64,000 bases of DNA from Arabidopsis thaliana (Eukaryota > Streptophyta > Magnoliopsida > Brassicales > Brassicaceae). Positions 1-10,147 of this stretch are shown in pieces. Where the stretch lies: the NCBI RefSeq assembly GCF_000001735.4, contig NC_003076.8, forward strand, positions 10,788,001 through 10,852,000. The letters run 5' to 3'. The translations under genes were made by a program, and so were the position numbers. The stretch's first letter is position 1. Every line of letters begins with the position of its first letter. The notes under the pieces were generated by a model. It was not told where the DNA came from and made no database searches. It worked only from the letters and a program-made list of their open reading frames with translations.

Positions 1-1021
1 GTGTAAGAGTAAATTCTGTAGTAGTGTCATGAACATTGGAAGAGATAAACGATGTGCTTGAAAGTGTAAAGGTAAGGTTGTGAATTATAAGTTATTATAT
101 GATTATGAGCTTGAATATAATTATTTTAATGTTTGAATTTTTATAGGATATCTCTAGCATCGTAGAATATGATGTTGTTGATGAGAAAATAGGTTTTATT
201 GATCTGGTTGTTGATAGTTGGAGAACCCGTCTAATCAAAGAGAAGAAGAAAATCTGGTGGAAAGACATGTTTGACCATGATGTGCGTTCTCGAAGCGACC
301 AGCAAATGGAGGAGCAACATATCTCAGAGAATGTTCCTCATGTTCTGGACATTAGCTCTTTAAAAGAAGCAATTGATGCAGACTTTAAACGAGTATGGAG
401 ATGTTGAGAGAACACAATCAGAGGCTTCTAACCATTGAAAGGAGACAAGATGGTGAGAATGTGCCACCATTTCAGGAGAAAGTGAATGTTGATGTGAATG
501 TGGAGAAAGATGTTGGTGAGAATGTGCCACCATTTGAGGAGAATGATGTTGGTGATAATGTGCCACCATATGAGGAGAATGTGAATGTGGAGAAGGATGT
601 TGGTGAGAATGTCCCACCATTTGAGGAGAACGTGAATGTGGATGATATGACTGAGGGTGTAGAGACTGAGGGTGTTGAGACTAAGGGTGTTGAAACTGAG
701 GATGTTGGCAAGTGTAGTGGAAACATGCACTGACTTGGTTCTTTTTGTTGGAGGAGCATCAAAAGGTATGTTGGCAAGTGTAAAGGTTTTGTCAATCTTT
801 GATCGTGTTTAATATTTGATGTGTGTTGGTTACAATGGTTCTGATTTACTGTTGAACAAGGTACAAATGATGAGACTGAAGCGACTGAAGGCGATGATGT
901 GACGCCGAAAAAGGAAAACAAGAAGAAAGAGAAGAAGAGGAAAGGGTAGTGCAACGATCAGAATAATGAGAAGAAGAGAAGAGATGAGGATGGCAAAAAA
1001 CGTGATAAAAACGTAAAGTAA
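1..1021 (+). pseudogene. 3' part of a DUF1985/Ulp1-type transposon passenger gene, broken
   Basis: An exon ends near 71 at a GT donor; the next starts at 147 after a TATAG acceptor and reads DISSIVEYDVV, then KKKIWWKDMF, then stops at 405-407. The following ORF (395-733) continues in another frame with MEMLREHNQRLL, so one frameshift separates them. It is followed by acidic repeats built on NVPPFEEN and TEGVE. A last lysine-rich exon (from about 862) ends near 1021 and has one internal stop near 946. The SWRxxLIKEKKKIWW region resembles the C-terminal part of DUF1985/DUF287 proteins carried by Arabidopsis MULEs; that is from memory. The 5' end lies outside the window. Function unknown; probably a dead MULE passenger. 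Confidence 0.45.
455..700 (+). repeat. Coding minisatellite (NVPPFEEN and TEGVE repeats)
   Basis: Units around GAGAATGTGCCACCATTT, alternating with GTGAATGTGGAGAAAGATG, occur about four times between 455 and 640. Shorter ACTGAGGGTGTTGAG units follow to about 700. They keep one reading frame, so they arose as in-frame expansions of the acidic tail of the DUF1985-type gene. Confidence 0.7.
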
Positions 1022-1269
1022 ACCCATCGAGCCATCTCAAGCCACTTTATACCGCTGAGAGGATGCGAGGCACTAAGGGGCATGTTTATGTTTGGGGAAA
1101 AATGTACTGAACAAGTACAAATGACTACATCACCAATACAATTGACTTCAAAACAAGTACAAATGACTTCAAAACTTATTTTTGAAAAAGGAATTCAACA
1201 TAGTTTCAAATTTTAACATACTTGTTACAAAAGGAAATACAATCGATAGAAAATGATTCAATTCCCATT

Positions 1270-1680
1270 TTACTTCTTTCCAAGTGCATCCATCAGCTGT
1301 ACGATCTCTACATCTTTCTTGTCCAAGCGGTCCTTGAGCTTCTCAATTTCAGCACAAAATTGGTGAATGGCTCCACGATTACTATCACCTCCAAATTTTA
1401 ATGCGTTTTGGATCAATTGCATGTGATCGCCAAGTCGTTTGTCAATGCAAAAGCACTACTCGTGAACTGCGAGATCCCACCACTTGTCTATGTGATCTTG
1501 ACCACTCATTGGACATTTGAGAAATGTCTTCTTTTGATTGTCAATGATACGCTCTTCAAGGTCAAGATGTTTGCCACAAAAACAGTTTGTGGGAACACCA
1601 TATTCACCATTGTACTTGCAAAGATCATCAAATTCAGGTCGTTCCTCTGATGAAGAAGGTGACGAATAACTAAGCGGCAT
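1270..1680 (-). pseudogene. GRF-type zinc-finger protein with coiled-coil tail, one nonsense codon
   Basis: Starting at the ATG at 1680, the product begins MPLSYSSPSSSEERPEF and contains the zinc-ligand pattern C-x-CG ... C (TNCFCGKH, then FLKCPMSG) followed by a KWWDLAVHE segment, the layout of plant GRF zinc-finger proteins. A TAG at 1453-1455 interrupts the frame. The same frame then continues with a heptad-like helix (IEKLKDRLDKKDVEIVQLM) to the stop at 1270-1272, so the full product would be about 136 residues. Such small GRF and coiled-coil proteins often sit in or beside Arabidopsis MULEs, and a MULE transposase lies about 1.3 kb away on the same strand. The stop may be a single substitution. 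Molecular role unknown. Confidence 0.6.
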
Positions 1681-1732
1681 TATTTGCTGTAGCCAGACAC
1701 ATGAAATCAAAAGGAGATAAAATCCAAAATCC

Positions 1733-1890
1733 AAACCCTAAATCTATAAGAAAATCCAAAATCCAAACTCTAGAGATTATCAAACTATCATAAACGGCAA
1801 CCCTAATTCCATTTCAAACCATAATTCGATGCAAAAGGGGAAAAAATCAAACCCATAATTCCATTTCAAACCCTAAACCCAAACCATAAT
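1733..1890 (-). promoter_or_regulatory. Probable leader of the GRF gene with telobox-like words
   Basis: The stretch contains AAACCCTAAA twice (near 1732 and 1871) and a duplicated AAAATCCAAAATCCAAAC block. AAACCCTAA is the plant telo-box found in promoters and leaders. Whether it acts here is not known. Confidence 0.3.
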
Positions 1891-2036
1891 TAATCAAATT
1901 AAAACCCGAAACTTACCTCTGGTGCTTAAATGGATGTCAGAGAATTTGGATCCGGCAGCGGATGCGGAATATTCGGTGGCGTAGGCGGAGGTTTGTCGGG
2001 AGTGTTCTTCGGCCGATAAAGAGAGAAGTTAACAAA

Positions 2037-2160
2037 ATGAAAGAAAAAGAGAGAAGAAAGAGAGAGAAGAAAGAAAGAGAGAAGAAAGAGAGAATCGAAA
2101 TACAGAAATACAAAAGGAAAAATAAAAGGAAATACAAAAGAAAATACAGAAATAAAAGAG
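2037..2160 (+). repeat. Purine tract (GA-rich, then A-rich)
   Basis: About 60 bases of GAGAGAAGAAAG-type repeats are followed by ATACAAAAGGAAAA-type repeats, giving over 120 bases with almost no pyrimidine on the plus strand. The open frames through it encode only K/R/E or S/F/L low-complexity peptides and are not genes. Confidence 0.85.
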
Positions 2161-2658
2161 TTATTACCAAAAACGTGGAATGCGTGGAAAACGTGTTGTG
2201 GGCCCCAACAAAAGACTAGTTGTCCCATAAGTTATTTAGTTGTCCGCTTGTCAACATATTTCTACTTATTCGAAGTTTTAGTATTTAGACATATGATATA
2301 ATATATTATAAGTCAACATATTATAAGTTAATAAATGTCCTTAACTTATAGTTGGACATATGATATAATATATTTAATAATAAGATATAATATTTTAGTT
2401 ATTTAATTCTTATGAATTCGTGCGTTTCGTCTTGTTCATGCCAAGTTTGTCCAACATGATATAATGCATACCATATAATGGAAGAAGTGTTTTCTGAATT
2501 GATGTGTATAATATCTTTAAATTTTTTTGAAAATTAGTATAAGTGATTAATAAATGTTCCAAAACATGTATGACTGATTCTTCTTTAGAAAAACAATTCC
2601 CTTAAAACAGAAACAAATGATTCTAAAACAAGTACAAGTACATAAATTCCCTTAGCAC

Positions 2659-2899
2659 CAGTGGCGGACCCATTAAAAGAGAAGGTGGGTTAGTTGACAC
2701 AAGTTAAAACTATAAATTCAATTTAATGCATCAAATATGTCAAAGAGAAAGTAGCTCGGTTGGTAAATTTTGTGTCATTGACACCTCATAACCCGAGTTC
2801 AAACCTCCTCCATGTCACTTATTAGTAATTTTTTTACTTTTTATATGTTCAAAAAACAATATATGAACCAGGTAAAAATGTTTTCTGGGTCCGCCACTG
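2659..2899. mobile_element. hAT-type MITE with 8-bp target duplication
   Basis: The 241-bp element starts CAGTGGCGGACCCA and ends TGGGTCCGCCACTG, a perfect 14-bp terminal inverted repeat. It is flanked by CTTAGCAC at 2651-2658 and 2900-2907. An 8-bp duplication and a CAG...CTG terminus are typical of hAT elements. No coding capacity is seen. The middle contains a tRNA-like segment (separate entry). Confidence 0.9.
2751..2815 (+). promoter_or_regulatory. tRNA-like A and B boxes inside the hAT MITE
   Basis: TAGCTCGGTTGGTAAA matches a Pol III A box. About 40 bases on, GAGTTCAAACCTCC matches a degenerate B box (GGTTCRANTCC), at tRNA-like spacing. The surroundings do not fold as a full tRNA, so this looks like a decayed tRNA or SINE head carried inside the MITE. 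Confidence 0.5.
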
Positions 2900-2978
2900 C
2901 TTAGCACAAGTATAACACAAAATACACTAGTACAGACGGTACAAATACACGGTAAAGACATAACAACATAACACAAAA

Positions 2979-5514
2979 TTACAAAGTACTTAAAATCAAG
3001 ACATAATACATCAAAGCAAAATACACATTAAATTCGGGAATCAGACTCTCGGGTTGCAACAACGCATTGATATTAATCCCAAGCTGAAACTTATTATTAG
3101 TGTTCTTTCGACGACGTTCTCCGATTGATGGAAACTGGGTTTCTTGATTTCTCCCCGGTTTAATTGTGTTTTCCGGCGGTAAGACGCACAATTGTTTTAT
3201 CTCATTTAGAATAATCCAAACTGATGAATGCGAGACTAAATCGATGGTTCTGTGGTATGCCATTATCCACGTATTCATATGGTAATCATGCGAAGTTAGG
3301 TCTTCCATTTCGATACTCTCTGTTCTCCATTTGGTCTCCATAAAGTTTTGGGCAGCGGTAATCGTATGTACACACGGATACTTGTCTACATCAAAACGTC
3401 CGCAAGAACAAGTTTTCCTTAGCAAGTTTACTGAATAAGACATACCACCTTCTCCAATAACGATGTATTGACGTTCGAAACTGTTAAACTCGGTCACCAT
3501 CATCGTTTTCGCAATTGGGCATAAGGTGTGAATTTCATTCTCCACAAGGCACAAGACCCCTTGTTTCAGATTATTTAGATGACTCCTTCCTATGTCTGTT
3601 AACCCATTCTGAATTTTTTTCAATTATCACATCAAGCATAGGTAAAAGGAAGTATTTTCTTGCACGCCTAAATGTATTGTTCAATGATTCACACGCATTG
3701 CTCGTGTCTATGTTGTACTTCTCCCCTTCAAAATAGCATCTCGCCCAATTTTTCAAAGGAGCCCATTCATACAAATACACTCCGAGATTAGGAAATCTTC
3801 TCCTAAATTTAGCATACTCTCTACTGAACTTAAACTGAGTATAAACATGTGCGGATGCGCTGAATTTAGCCACCGCTTCTTCATTCTCATTTTTCACCTT
3901 TACTTTCACGTTTTGAGACAAATGTCAAACACAATAGCCATGTCTCGCGTTTGGAAACACCTGCATAACTAACTTGATGATGCTTTGATGTCTATTTCTC
4001 ATAAAAACCAAACTTGGTTCATCCGGTATAATGGTTTTCAGCTTGTTAAAAAACCAGGACCAACTCGCATCGTTCTCCCTATCAATTACAGTAAACACAA
4101 TGATATAATTGTGATGATTAGGATCTTGGGCTGTTGTGAAAACTAGCTGACCGCCGTAAACGGTCTTAAGAAAAGTCGCATCCACAATAACAATCTTCCT
4201 CTTAGCTTTAAACCCTTCAATGGAAGCAAGCACCCAAAGCAACGAATAAGTACTTGAACTTTTGTTGTGCATCCACTTCCACATATGATATTGTCCTAGG
4301 ATTCACCTCCTACTTTAACATGTACAGATAAGAGTACAAGTCAATGTAGCTTTTTTCAGGACTACCACGCACATCACTAATGTGTTGTTTTTTTCCTTTC
4401 CATGCGGTAGCATACGAACAATGCAAACCCATTCTTCCCCAAACAATACTCATTATGCTTTTAGGTGGTGGAGTTTGAAACTCACCTGAATAATCCTCAT
4501 GCAAAACAGACACAATTAATCGTGGTGTGCCGGTATGTTTACAATTGCTTGAACTCTTATCAGCCCGCTTGCATATATGCATCTTCCTGTGAACTCTAAC
4601 ACTGAAAGAATTTGAGCTCTTTACTTTTGCAAGTCGTAAATACCATTTACAACCTGTTGTTGTAGATTGTCGGCATCGTAACAAGAGTTGCTTTGACTTT
4701 ATAGTTGCGGTCGCAAAACAATACTTATTTGCAGCTTTGTTAACCAAATCTTGCATTGCCTCCTTAGAAACAAATTTTTGATGTATTTCAATCCCCGTCC
4801 CATCTTTCCATTCCTCAACACTCTCACTTTCTGACTACTGTGACTTCTTTCACCAGCACATGAAAGCTCATAATACTCAATTCTACCATCCACACCATTA
4901 TCCTCTTCACTATCCATCCGGCTATCCACATGCTCCCTATTGTCAATAACTGCATTCTCCATAGCCTCTTCTACACTATTAGCCTCTTCAAAAATTCGGC
5001 TATCCGCATTCTCCATAGCCTCTTCTACACAATTAGTCTCTTCAATAATCGGTTCATCATTCACCCCATTACCTCCTACAATTTCTCCTCCAAAAATCGT
5101 AACTACTCCACCATTATCCACATCAAATGCATTCAACTCCTCATAATTAACACCAACTGAACTTCTTCCCTCTACCCTTGAAATTTGTTCCACCCTCTCA
5201 GATTCTTTATTTACTACCTCCACGTGCAAAGCTGGTCTAATTCCCTTAGCATTCACTACCATTAGATACCCTAAAAAGTCATCATCATCTACAATAGATG
5301 TCTCTCTCTGAGATGTGCATAGAATGTAACTCAATTTCACCTTCCTTGAAGTTTCATCTATTGCAATCTTCTTGCATATATTTTCTACTAACAACGAGTA
5401 TGTTATCTTTGACGTCTTTAACAATATACCGCTTAAAGAATTGTTTAAAATCCACTCATGCTCTTCTGAATAGTACCCATAGTCAAATTGTATGAATGTG
5501 TGCTTGTTCTTCAT
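2979..5514 (-). pseudogene. MuDR-family (MULE) transposase, several frameshifts and stops
   Basis: Reading leftward from 5514: an N-terminal MuDR/PB1-like region (MKNKHTFIQFDYG) with an acidic linker; a frameshift near 4780-4790; a zinc-binding region with CRQSTTTGCKWYLR and HRKMHICKR (4756-4310); the MULE catalytic domain (4284-3925) with IVDATFLKTVYGGQL and the HGYCV end; then NACESLNNTF (expected catalytic Glu); then a SWIM zinc finger CSCGRFDVDKYPCVH (near 3400). The usual SDRHxSI motif reads MRNRHQSI, so the second catalytic Asp is changed to Asn. At least three frame breaks separate the pieces (near 4785, 4290 and 3920). The element is therefore not autonomous. Its family should cut and paste DNA in the nucleus. 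Termini were not found. Confidence 0.88.
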
Positions 5515-5945
5515 CGCCCCCTGTAATTACAAATAAATTATTTAAACACAAATACATAATCATTTAGATTTAGACATAATTGTACCAATTGTCCTATATT
5601 ATGTCTCATTAATACCATTTATACCACCTGTCCTATTTTATCTTAATAAAACATTTGTACCACCTGTACTATTATGTCTCAGTTTTACCATTTGTCCCAG
5701 TTCGTCTATCCTGGGTTTCTCAAATCGTGAAATTCGATTGAACACTGAAATCTCCGATTCAAAACGATACAACAGCCCATAATGAACAATACAACAATTT
5801 TATGTTATTAACAAATAACTCAAACAAGAAATTCACATTAATCTACAAATCAAAAGGAGATCGGATTTACTTTTGCCGGTGAGGAGGAAGCTAACTTTGA
5901 GAGCAGATTATCGGATTGGAAGCTACGGCGAGCCTAGAAGCTAAC

Positions 5946-6011
5946 TCGCCGGTGAAATCGGAGCTCAAGTCGCCGGCGAAATCAGAGCTCAAGTCGCCGA
6001 CGAAATCGGAG
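5946..6011 (+). repeat. 24-bp tandem repeat, 2.75 copies
   Basis: The unit TCGCCGGTGAAATCGGAGCT plus CAAG repeats at 5946, 5970 and 5994 with one to three changes. It lies just upstream of the minus-strand MULE transposase, in what would be its leader. Confidence 0.85.
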
Positions 6012-6099
6012 AAAATAAGGAACCGGAGAACTCAGAAGAAGGAGACGCGAAGCGATGGATAGGAATTAACCGTTTTTTTTTTTTTACAAATCGTTTATT

Positions 6100-8647
6100 C
6101 TCAATTACTCATCTAAGGGTAATTGCACACCCTTGAGTGGCACTCTGAATAACTAGGGGTACACCAGAACGTTTTTTCACTTTTGGTGGCTAAATAGAAT
6201 TGTCCTCGACAGGTTTCAAATCTCTTCTAATTTTTTTTTCCAAACTTTTAGTAAATATATACAATCATATTGCAACATCCAACATTGGATAAACCGAGGT
6301 GGAGAGGCAAGAGTGAGTTACAACAAAATGTACAAACTGATAACCATAAATATATTACAAACTAAAGTGTAACAGGAAAATGGTAACTTGGTAATAGTAA
6401 ATCCATAGCAAAACTCAATAAGACCAAACATTGAAGCTTCAAGCTTGCAATTGGTCCTATCGCATCCATCATCTGCTTACTTTATGGTTGCATCTTGTTC
6501 CCCATCTTCAACTATAACAGATTTAGTAGTACAAAGTATCCAAAAAGGCAGTGAAAGCAACCAAGCAGTGGAAGTATACCACCGTGTTGCCAAAGTAAAA
6601 CCGGATAAAGCCATAGTGGCATCCAAAAAGAGTTGCAACATCACGCACAAGGTAGACCTGGAAGAGGTTCATATTTTCTAATAAACTGAAAGCTTTATCA
6701 GTAGGATGAAACTTGAACTTTATAATTAAAAGATTGATAAAAAAAAAATATAAACATTACGAGCCAGAACATAAAGCAAGTATTCTTAAGTACACGTGTC
6801 ATCAAACACTTCAACCCAAACAAAAAAAGATAACCCATTGAAGGAGGAAAGCCACATGTCTACATCTTGTTCGTAGGATGACGATAACCAGAACGATGGT
6901 GAGCACCTCGAGAATCCGTCGGAAAACTAGTGAAACCATTGAACCACTAGAGAAAGCTATCGGAGATTTCGCATGGAAGCGGACGGCAAGAACACAACAA
7001 TGGAAAAAGTCATGTTGACGGTAAAAACAAGACAACGGAAAAGTTGTGTTAACGGCTAAACTGACGATGATACCAAACTTCGGCCGATCACAAAATCCAG
7101 CAAACTAAGCTGGATGGTGATGACTTGAAGAACCTCCCTCTCTCTAAAAAGTATTAGAGAGAGAAGAAAGAGAGAGGTTGGCCATCTCTAGCGCATGTGT
7201 ATCCCTTCTAAATTCTAATAGATGAAAACTACAGTATTTTATTCTTTAAAACAGTAGTTTAAGATGAAAAAACAAAAACAAAATACATCAAAATTACTTT
7301 TTTTGGTTTCCGGCAAAGTTCGGTTTGTTGCGAGCTTTTGTTAGCATTTGTGGCTATTTCTTTTTAGTTTTTTCTTCTCCTTTCCTTTTGCAGATGTCGT
7401 TAGAGGCAAAATCTGAGGGGTAATTCCAAGATTCTGAATATTCATCTGCTTGATCTCGTTTCTGAGGAGAGTAAATCCTCATACCGTTTAGTGGACATCT
7501 AATCGGCTTTGGATGTTGGTTTCTCTTTGAGCTTGTGAATCGTGAAAGTTGGATTTCGTGTCTGGTTGAGACCAAATTAGCAAAGCGACGTATAGCGACT
7601 AATTTGACATCTCATCTTCTCGCGGATTCCAGAGTTTAATAGATTTGAAGATTCAAGGACATCGGTTTTCTACCTTTTCAAAAACGCTGCAAATGGATCT
7701 GGTGAAATACGGAGTAAGAAGCTGAAATCTGTTGGAATCAAGTGCTGAAAATGGTGATTTTCCTCACTGAAATTCTTTTGAATCTGACCGGATTTTTCCA
7801 TTTTTGGTGGCAAGTCGGTTGTTTTCCACCACTCCTTTGTGCAATAACACGTGGGACGTGGCTAACACGTGTCTCATTTTAAACCTAGTCTTAATTTGAT
7901 GTATTATTGTATGGGTTTAGTTTGGACTTATATCATGGGGTTTTGGATCCACAAATTTCACCTATACTTCTCTTATAATTTGCCCTTTTGGGTTAGTAAT
8001 CAAAGAAATTGTCGACAAAAAAAAATACGTCAAAAGTACTCCTAAATTTTATATAATATACAAAATTTCTAAATATTTCATGAATATTAATTCTACAAAA
8101 GAGCATATTAATTCTTATTAGAGATGTTTTATCCGATCTGAACCAAATCAAAATAATCGATACGAAAAAACGAACATAATTGAATATCTTAAATCATAAT
8201 TTAAAGGTTACTTTGAAAAAAAATATAAATTAATAAGGTTTAATTATAGTTATTTTATTTATATATATATTTATAATCTAATTCGGATTTAAACAAAAAT
8301 TATTGATAGAAACCCGATTCTAAGAGCCGAAATTTGGGATTAAACTCGTAATTTCTAGTTTCAATAACCAAAATTATACGTTTGCATCGTTGCCTCATCA
8401 CCATTTCAATAGTTTCACTAGGTGAAATTGATAAAACTTGTAATTCTTAACAGAAATTAGAAAAACTTTGTAAATTTAACAAAAGACATGTACAATGAAA
8501 ATTAGAAGTTCAACACAAACAATCAACGAAGAAGACAAAAAAAAATTTAAATAATCTGAAAAAACAATTCTTTACAAAAACATACAACATTTTGTCTTAA
8601 CATATGTCTTAAGATTAATGTTACAAATCAAGATTCTTCTTTAACAG
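6100..8647. other. Intergenic, no recognisable gene
   Basis: Open frames here are short, start on non-ATG codons or are low in complexity, and none resembles a family I know. A run near 7370-7830 has mixed base composition like an old exon or leader, but I cannot assign it. An ACGT-core cluster lies at 7848-7871. Confidence 0.5.
7848..7871. promoter_or_regulatory. Cluster of G-box/ABRE motifs
   Basis: CACGTG occurs at 7848-7853 and 7866-7871, and ACGTGGC at 7856-7862, so three ACGT cores fall within 24 bases. These are plant bZIP/bHLH binding words. The site is about 780 bp downstream of the bZIP63 stop codon and has no recognised gene next to it. Confidence 0.45.
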
Positions 8648-10147
8648 CTACTGATCCCCAACGCTTCGAATACGTTTCTGCAGATGTTCCAAGCTCTCAA
8701 CTCTACGCATCGAAGCTGTTCTGTTCATCTTGCACCCTATCAAGGCCTTGCCTTTGTTCCCCGAGCTAATGATCTCTGGTGTAGTCACTTGGCTGCTTGT
8801 AGTGTCTGGAGAATTTGATGTCTCTGAAGGAAGAGAGACAGTTGAAACAATCTGAGGCATATTGTGGAACATTGGGTTAAAGCCAGTGAGTCTCTTCACT
8901 GTCTCTTCAGCCATTTTCACCTGCCAAAAACAAACATGCTTCAATAGCGAGTTTTGGTAGACAGAGAGATAAAAGAAAGTATTTTACCTTTGCTCGTAGT
9001 GTCTCAATATTGGCTTTTAAAACTCTGTTTTCTACAGATGCATCATTGAATGTTTGAGTTACATCAGTGAGACCCTTCATGAGTTTTGAATTCTCTACAC
9101 GAAGCTGTGAAACCTACACGAAATGGAGATTGTCGCACAAGTGAGCTAAACAAAGTTAAAGGAGAAAGAATAAGAACGCTGCGAGAGTAACATACTTGTG
9201 TCTCTAGCTCACTCAAGTGTGCTTGCTTTCTTCTTCTGGACCGTCTAGCTGATTCTCTATTAGAGAGCATCCTATAACAAACAAATTCACGTTCATGTTC
9301 ATGTTCAAGTCCAAGAAAGGATGTAAATTTGTTACCTTTTAACGCGTTTAACATTAGTAGGGTTCATATTAGTTTCACCATCAGCTTCTTCTTCATCACC
9401 AGAGAGCTCAGATCCACTTGTTATAGCACTGCTCATCATTGGTGTAGCTGCATACAGATTGGTCCATTAGCATTTACAAGAAATCTTGAAAACAAACACA
9501 ACAACTATCAATAACATCTTAAAAGGCTTATCATAGATGTATTGTAAAACCTTTGGAAGAAGCAAGAGAGGCTTGTTCTGATTCATTGGCTCCACCATTG
9601 TCAGATCTACCAGAAGTATCCTGAGGTTTGATGAAAGTTCCCTATCAAATTTTCAATATTAACACCACAAAATCAATTAACTAATGCAAATTATAATCTC
9701 AAGGAAGATAATGGCAAATCATATACAAAAGGTCCAATAAGATCTTAACACTCAAACATAACAAAACAAGATTAGTTTCTTAGCTTCAAGTGAACTCATC
9801 AAACTAACAGATAAAAAGGTTTTGTTTTTCTTTTTCTATGAAAAAAAAAAAAACTCAAACTTGAGCAGAGTAGTGAGTACCCTTTTCATGGCGACAGCAG
9901 CACAAGCAAGATTAAGTTTACTCTTGAGAAATGCTCTGTATTCCTCTGAATCTACAGGAACATTAGGAGGAGAGGAGACGGAAACACCACACGCCGTCGT
10001 AGATTCTCCGTCGTCTGCAGCGGCGGAGGATTCTTGTATGAAACGATTGAATGCCCATTCGGAAGCACTGCGATTCAACGACGTCATTCCATTAACCGAC
10101 CAGTGATGGTTACCGGAGATTTCTTCGTCGGAGAAAACTTTTTCCAT
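8648..10147 (-). CDS. BZIP63: bZIP63, group C basic leucine-zipper transcription factor
   Basis: Six coding exons with GT-AG introns can be read: 10147-9881, 9641-9551, 9447-9336, 9271-9196, 9113-8988 and 8920-8648. They join in frame to 314 codons plus stop, the length I recall for AtbZIP63 (BZO2H3, AT5G28770). The basic region reads [17 protein letters not shown], followed by a leucine zipper starting [10 protein letters not shown]. Three serines match the SnRK1 (KIN10) sites known for bZIP63: S29 in NRSASEW, S294 in NRTASMRR and S300 in RVESLEH. The protein is nuclear, binds ACGT-core elements and heterodimerises with group S1 bZIPs to reprogramme metabolism under energy starvation; that is established for the family. 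No disruption is seen, although the gene sits among transposons. Start: first ATG of the long first exon. Confidence 0.97.

Noticed and set aside
360..954. His-rich and Ser/Thr-rich open frames on the minus strand
   Set aside because: They are antisense readings of the NVPPFEEN minisatellite and the flanking gene.
1926..2228. Open frames over the GA-rich tract on both strands
   Set aside because: Low-complexity products of a purine tract, with no domain and no conserved start.
9064..9354. A separate gene in the middle of the bZIP63 locus
   Set aside because: It reads through an exon and introns of bZIP63; the spliced model accounts for it.
9822..10106. Plus-strand ORF opposite bZIP63 exon 1
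   Set aside because: Shadow of the first coding exon; no independent support.
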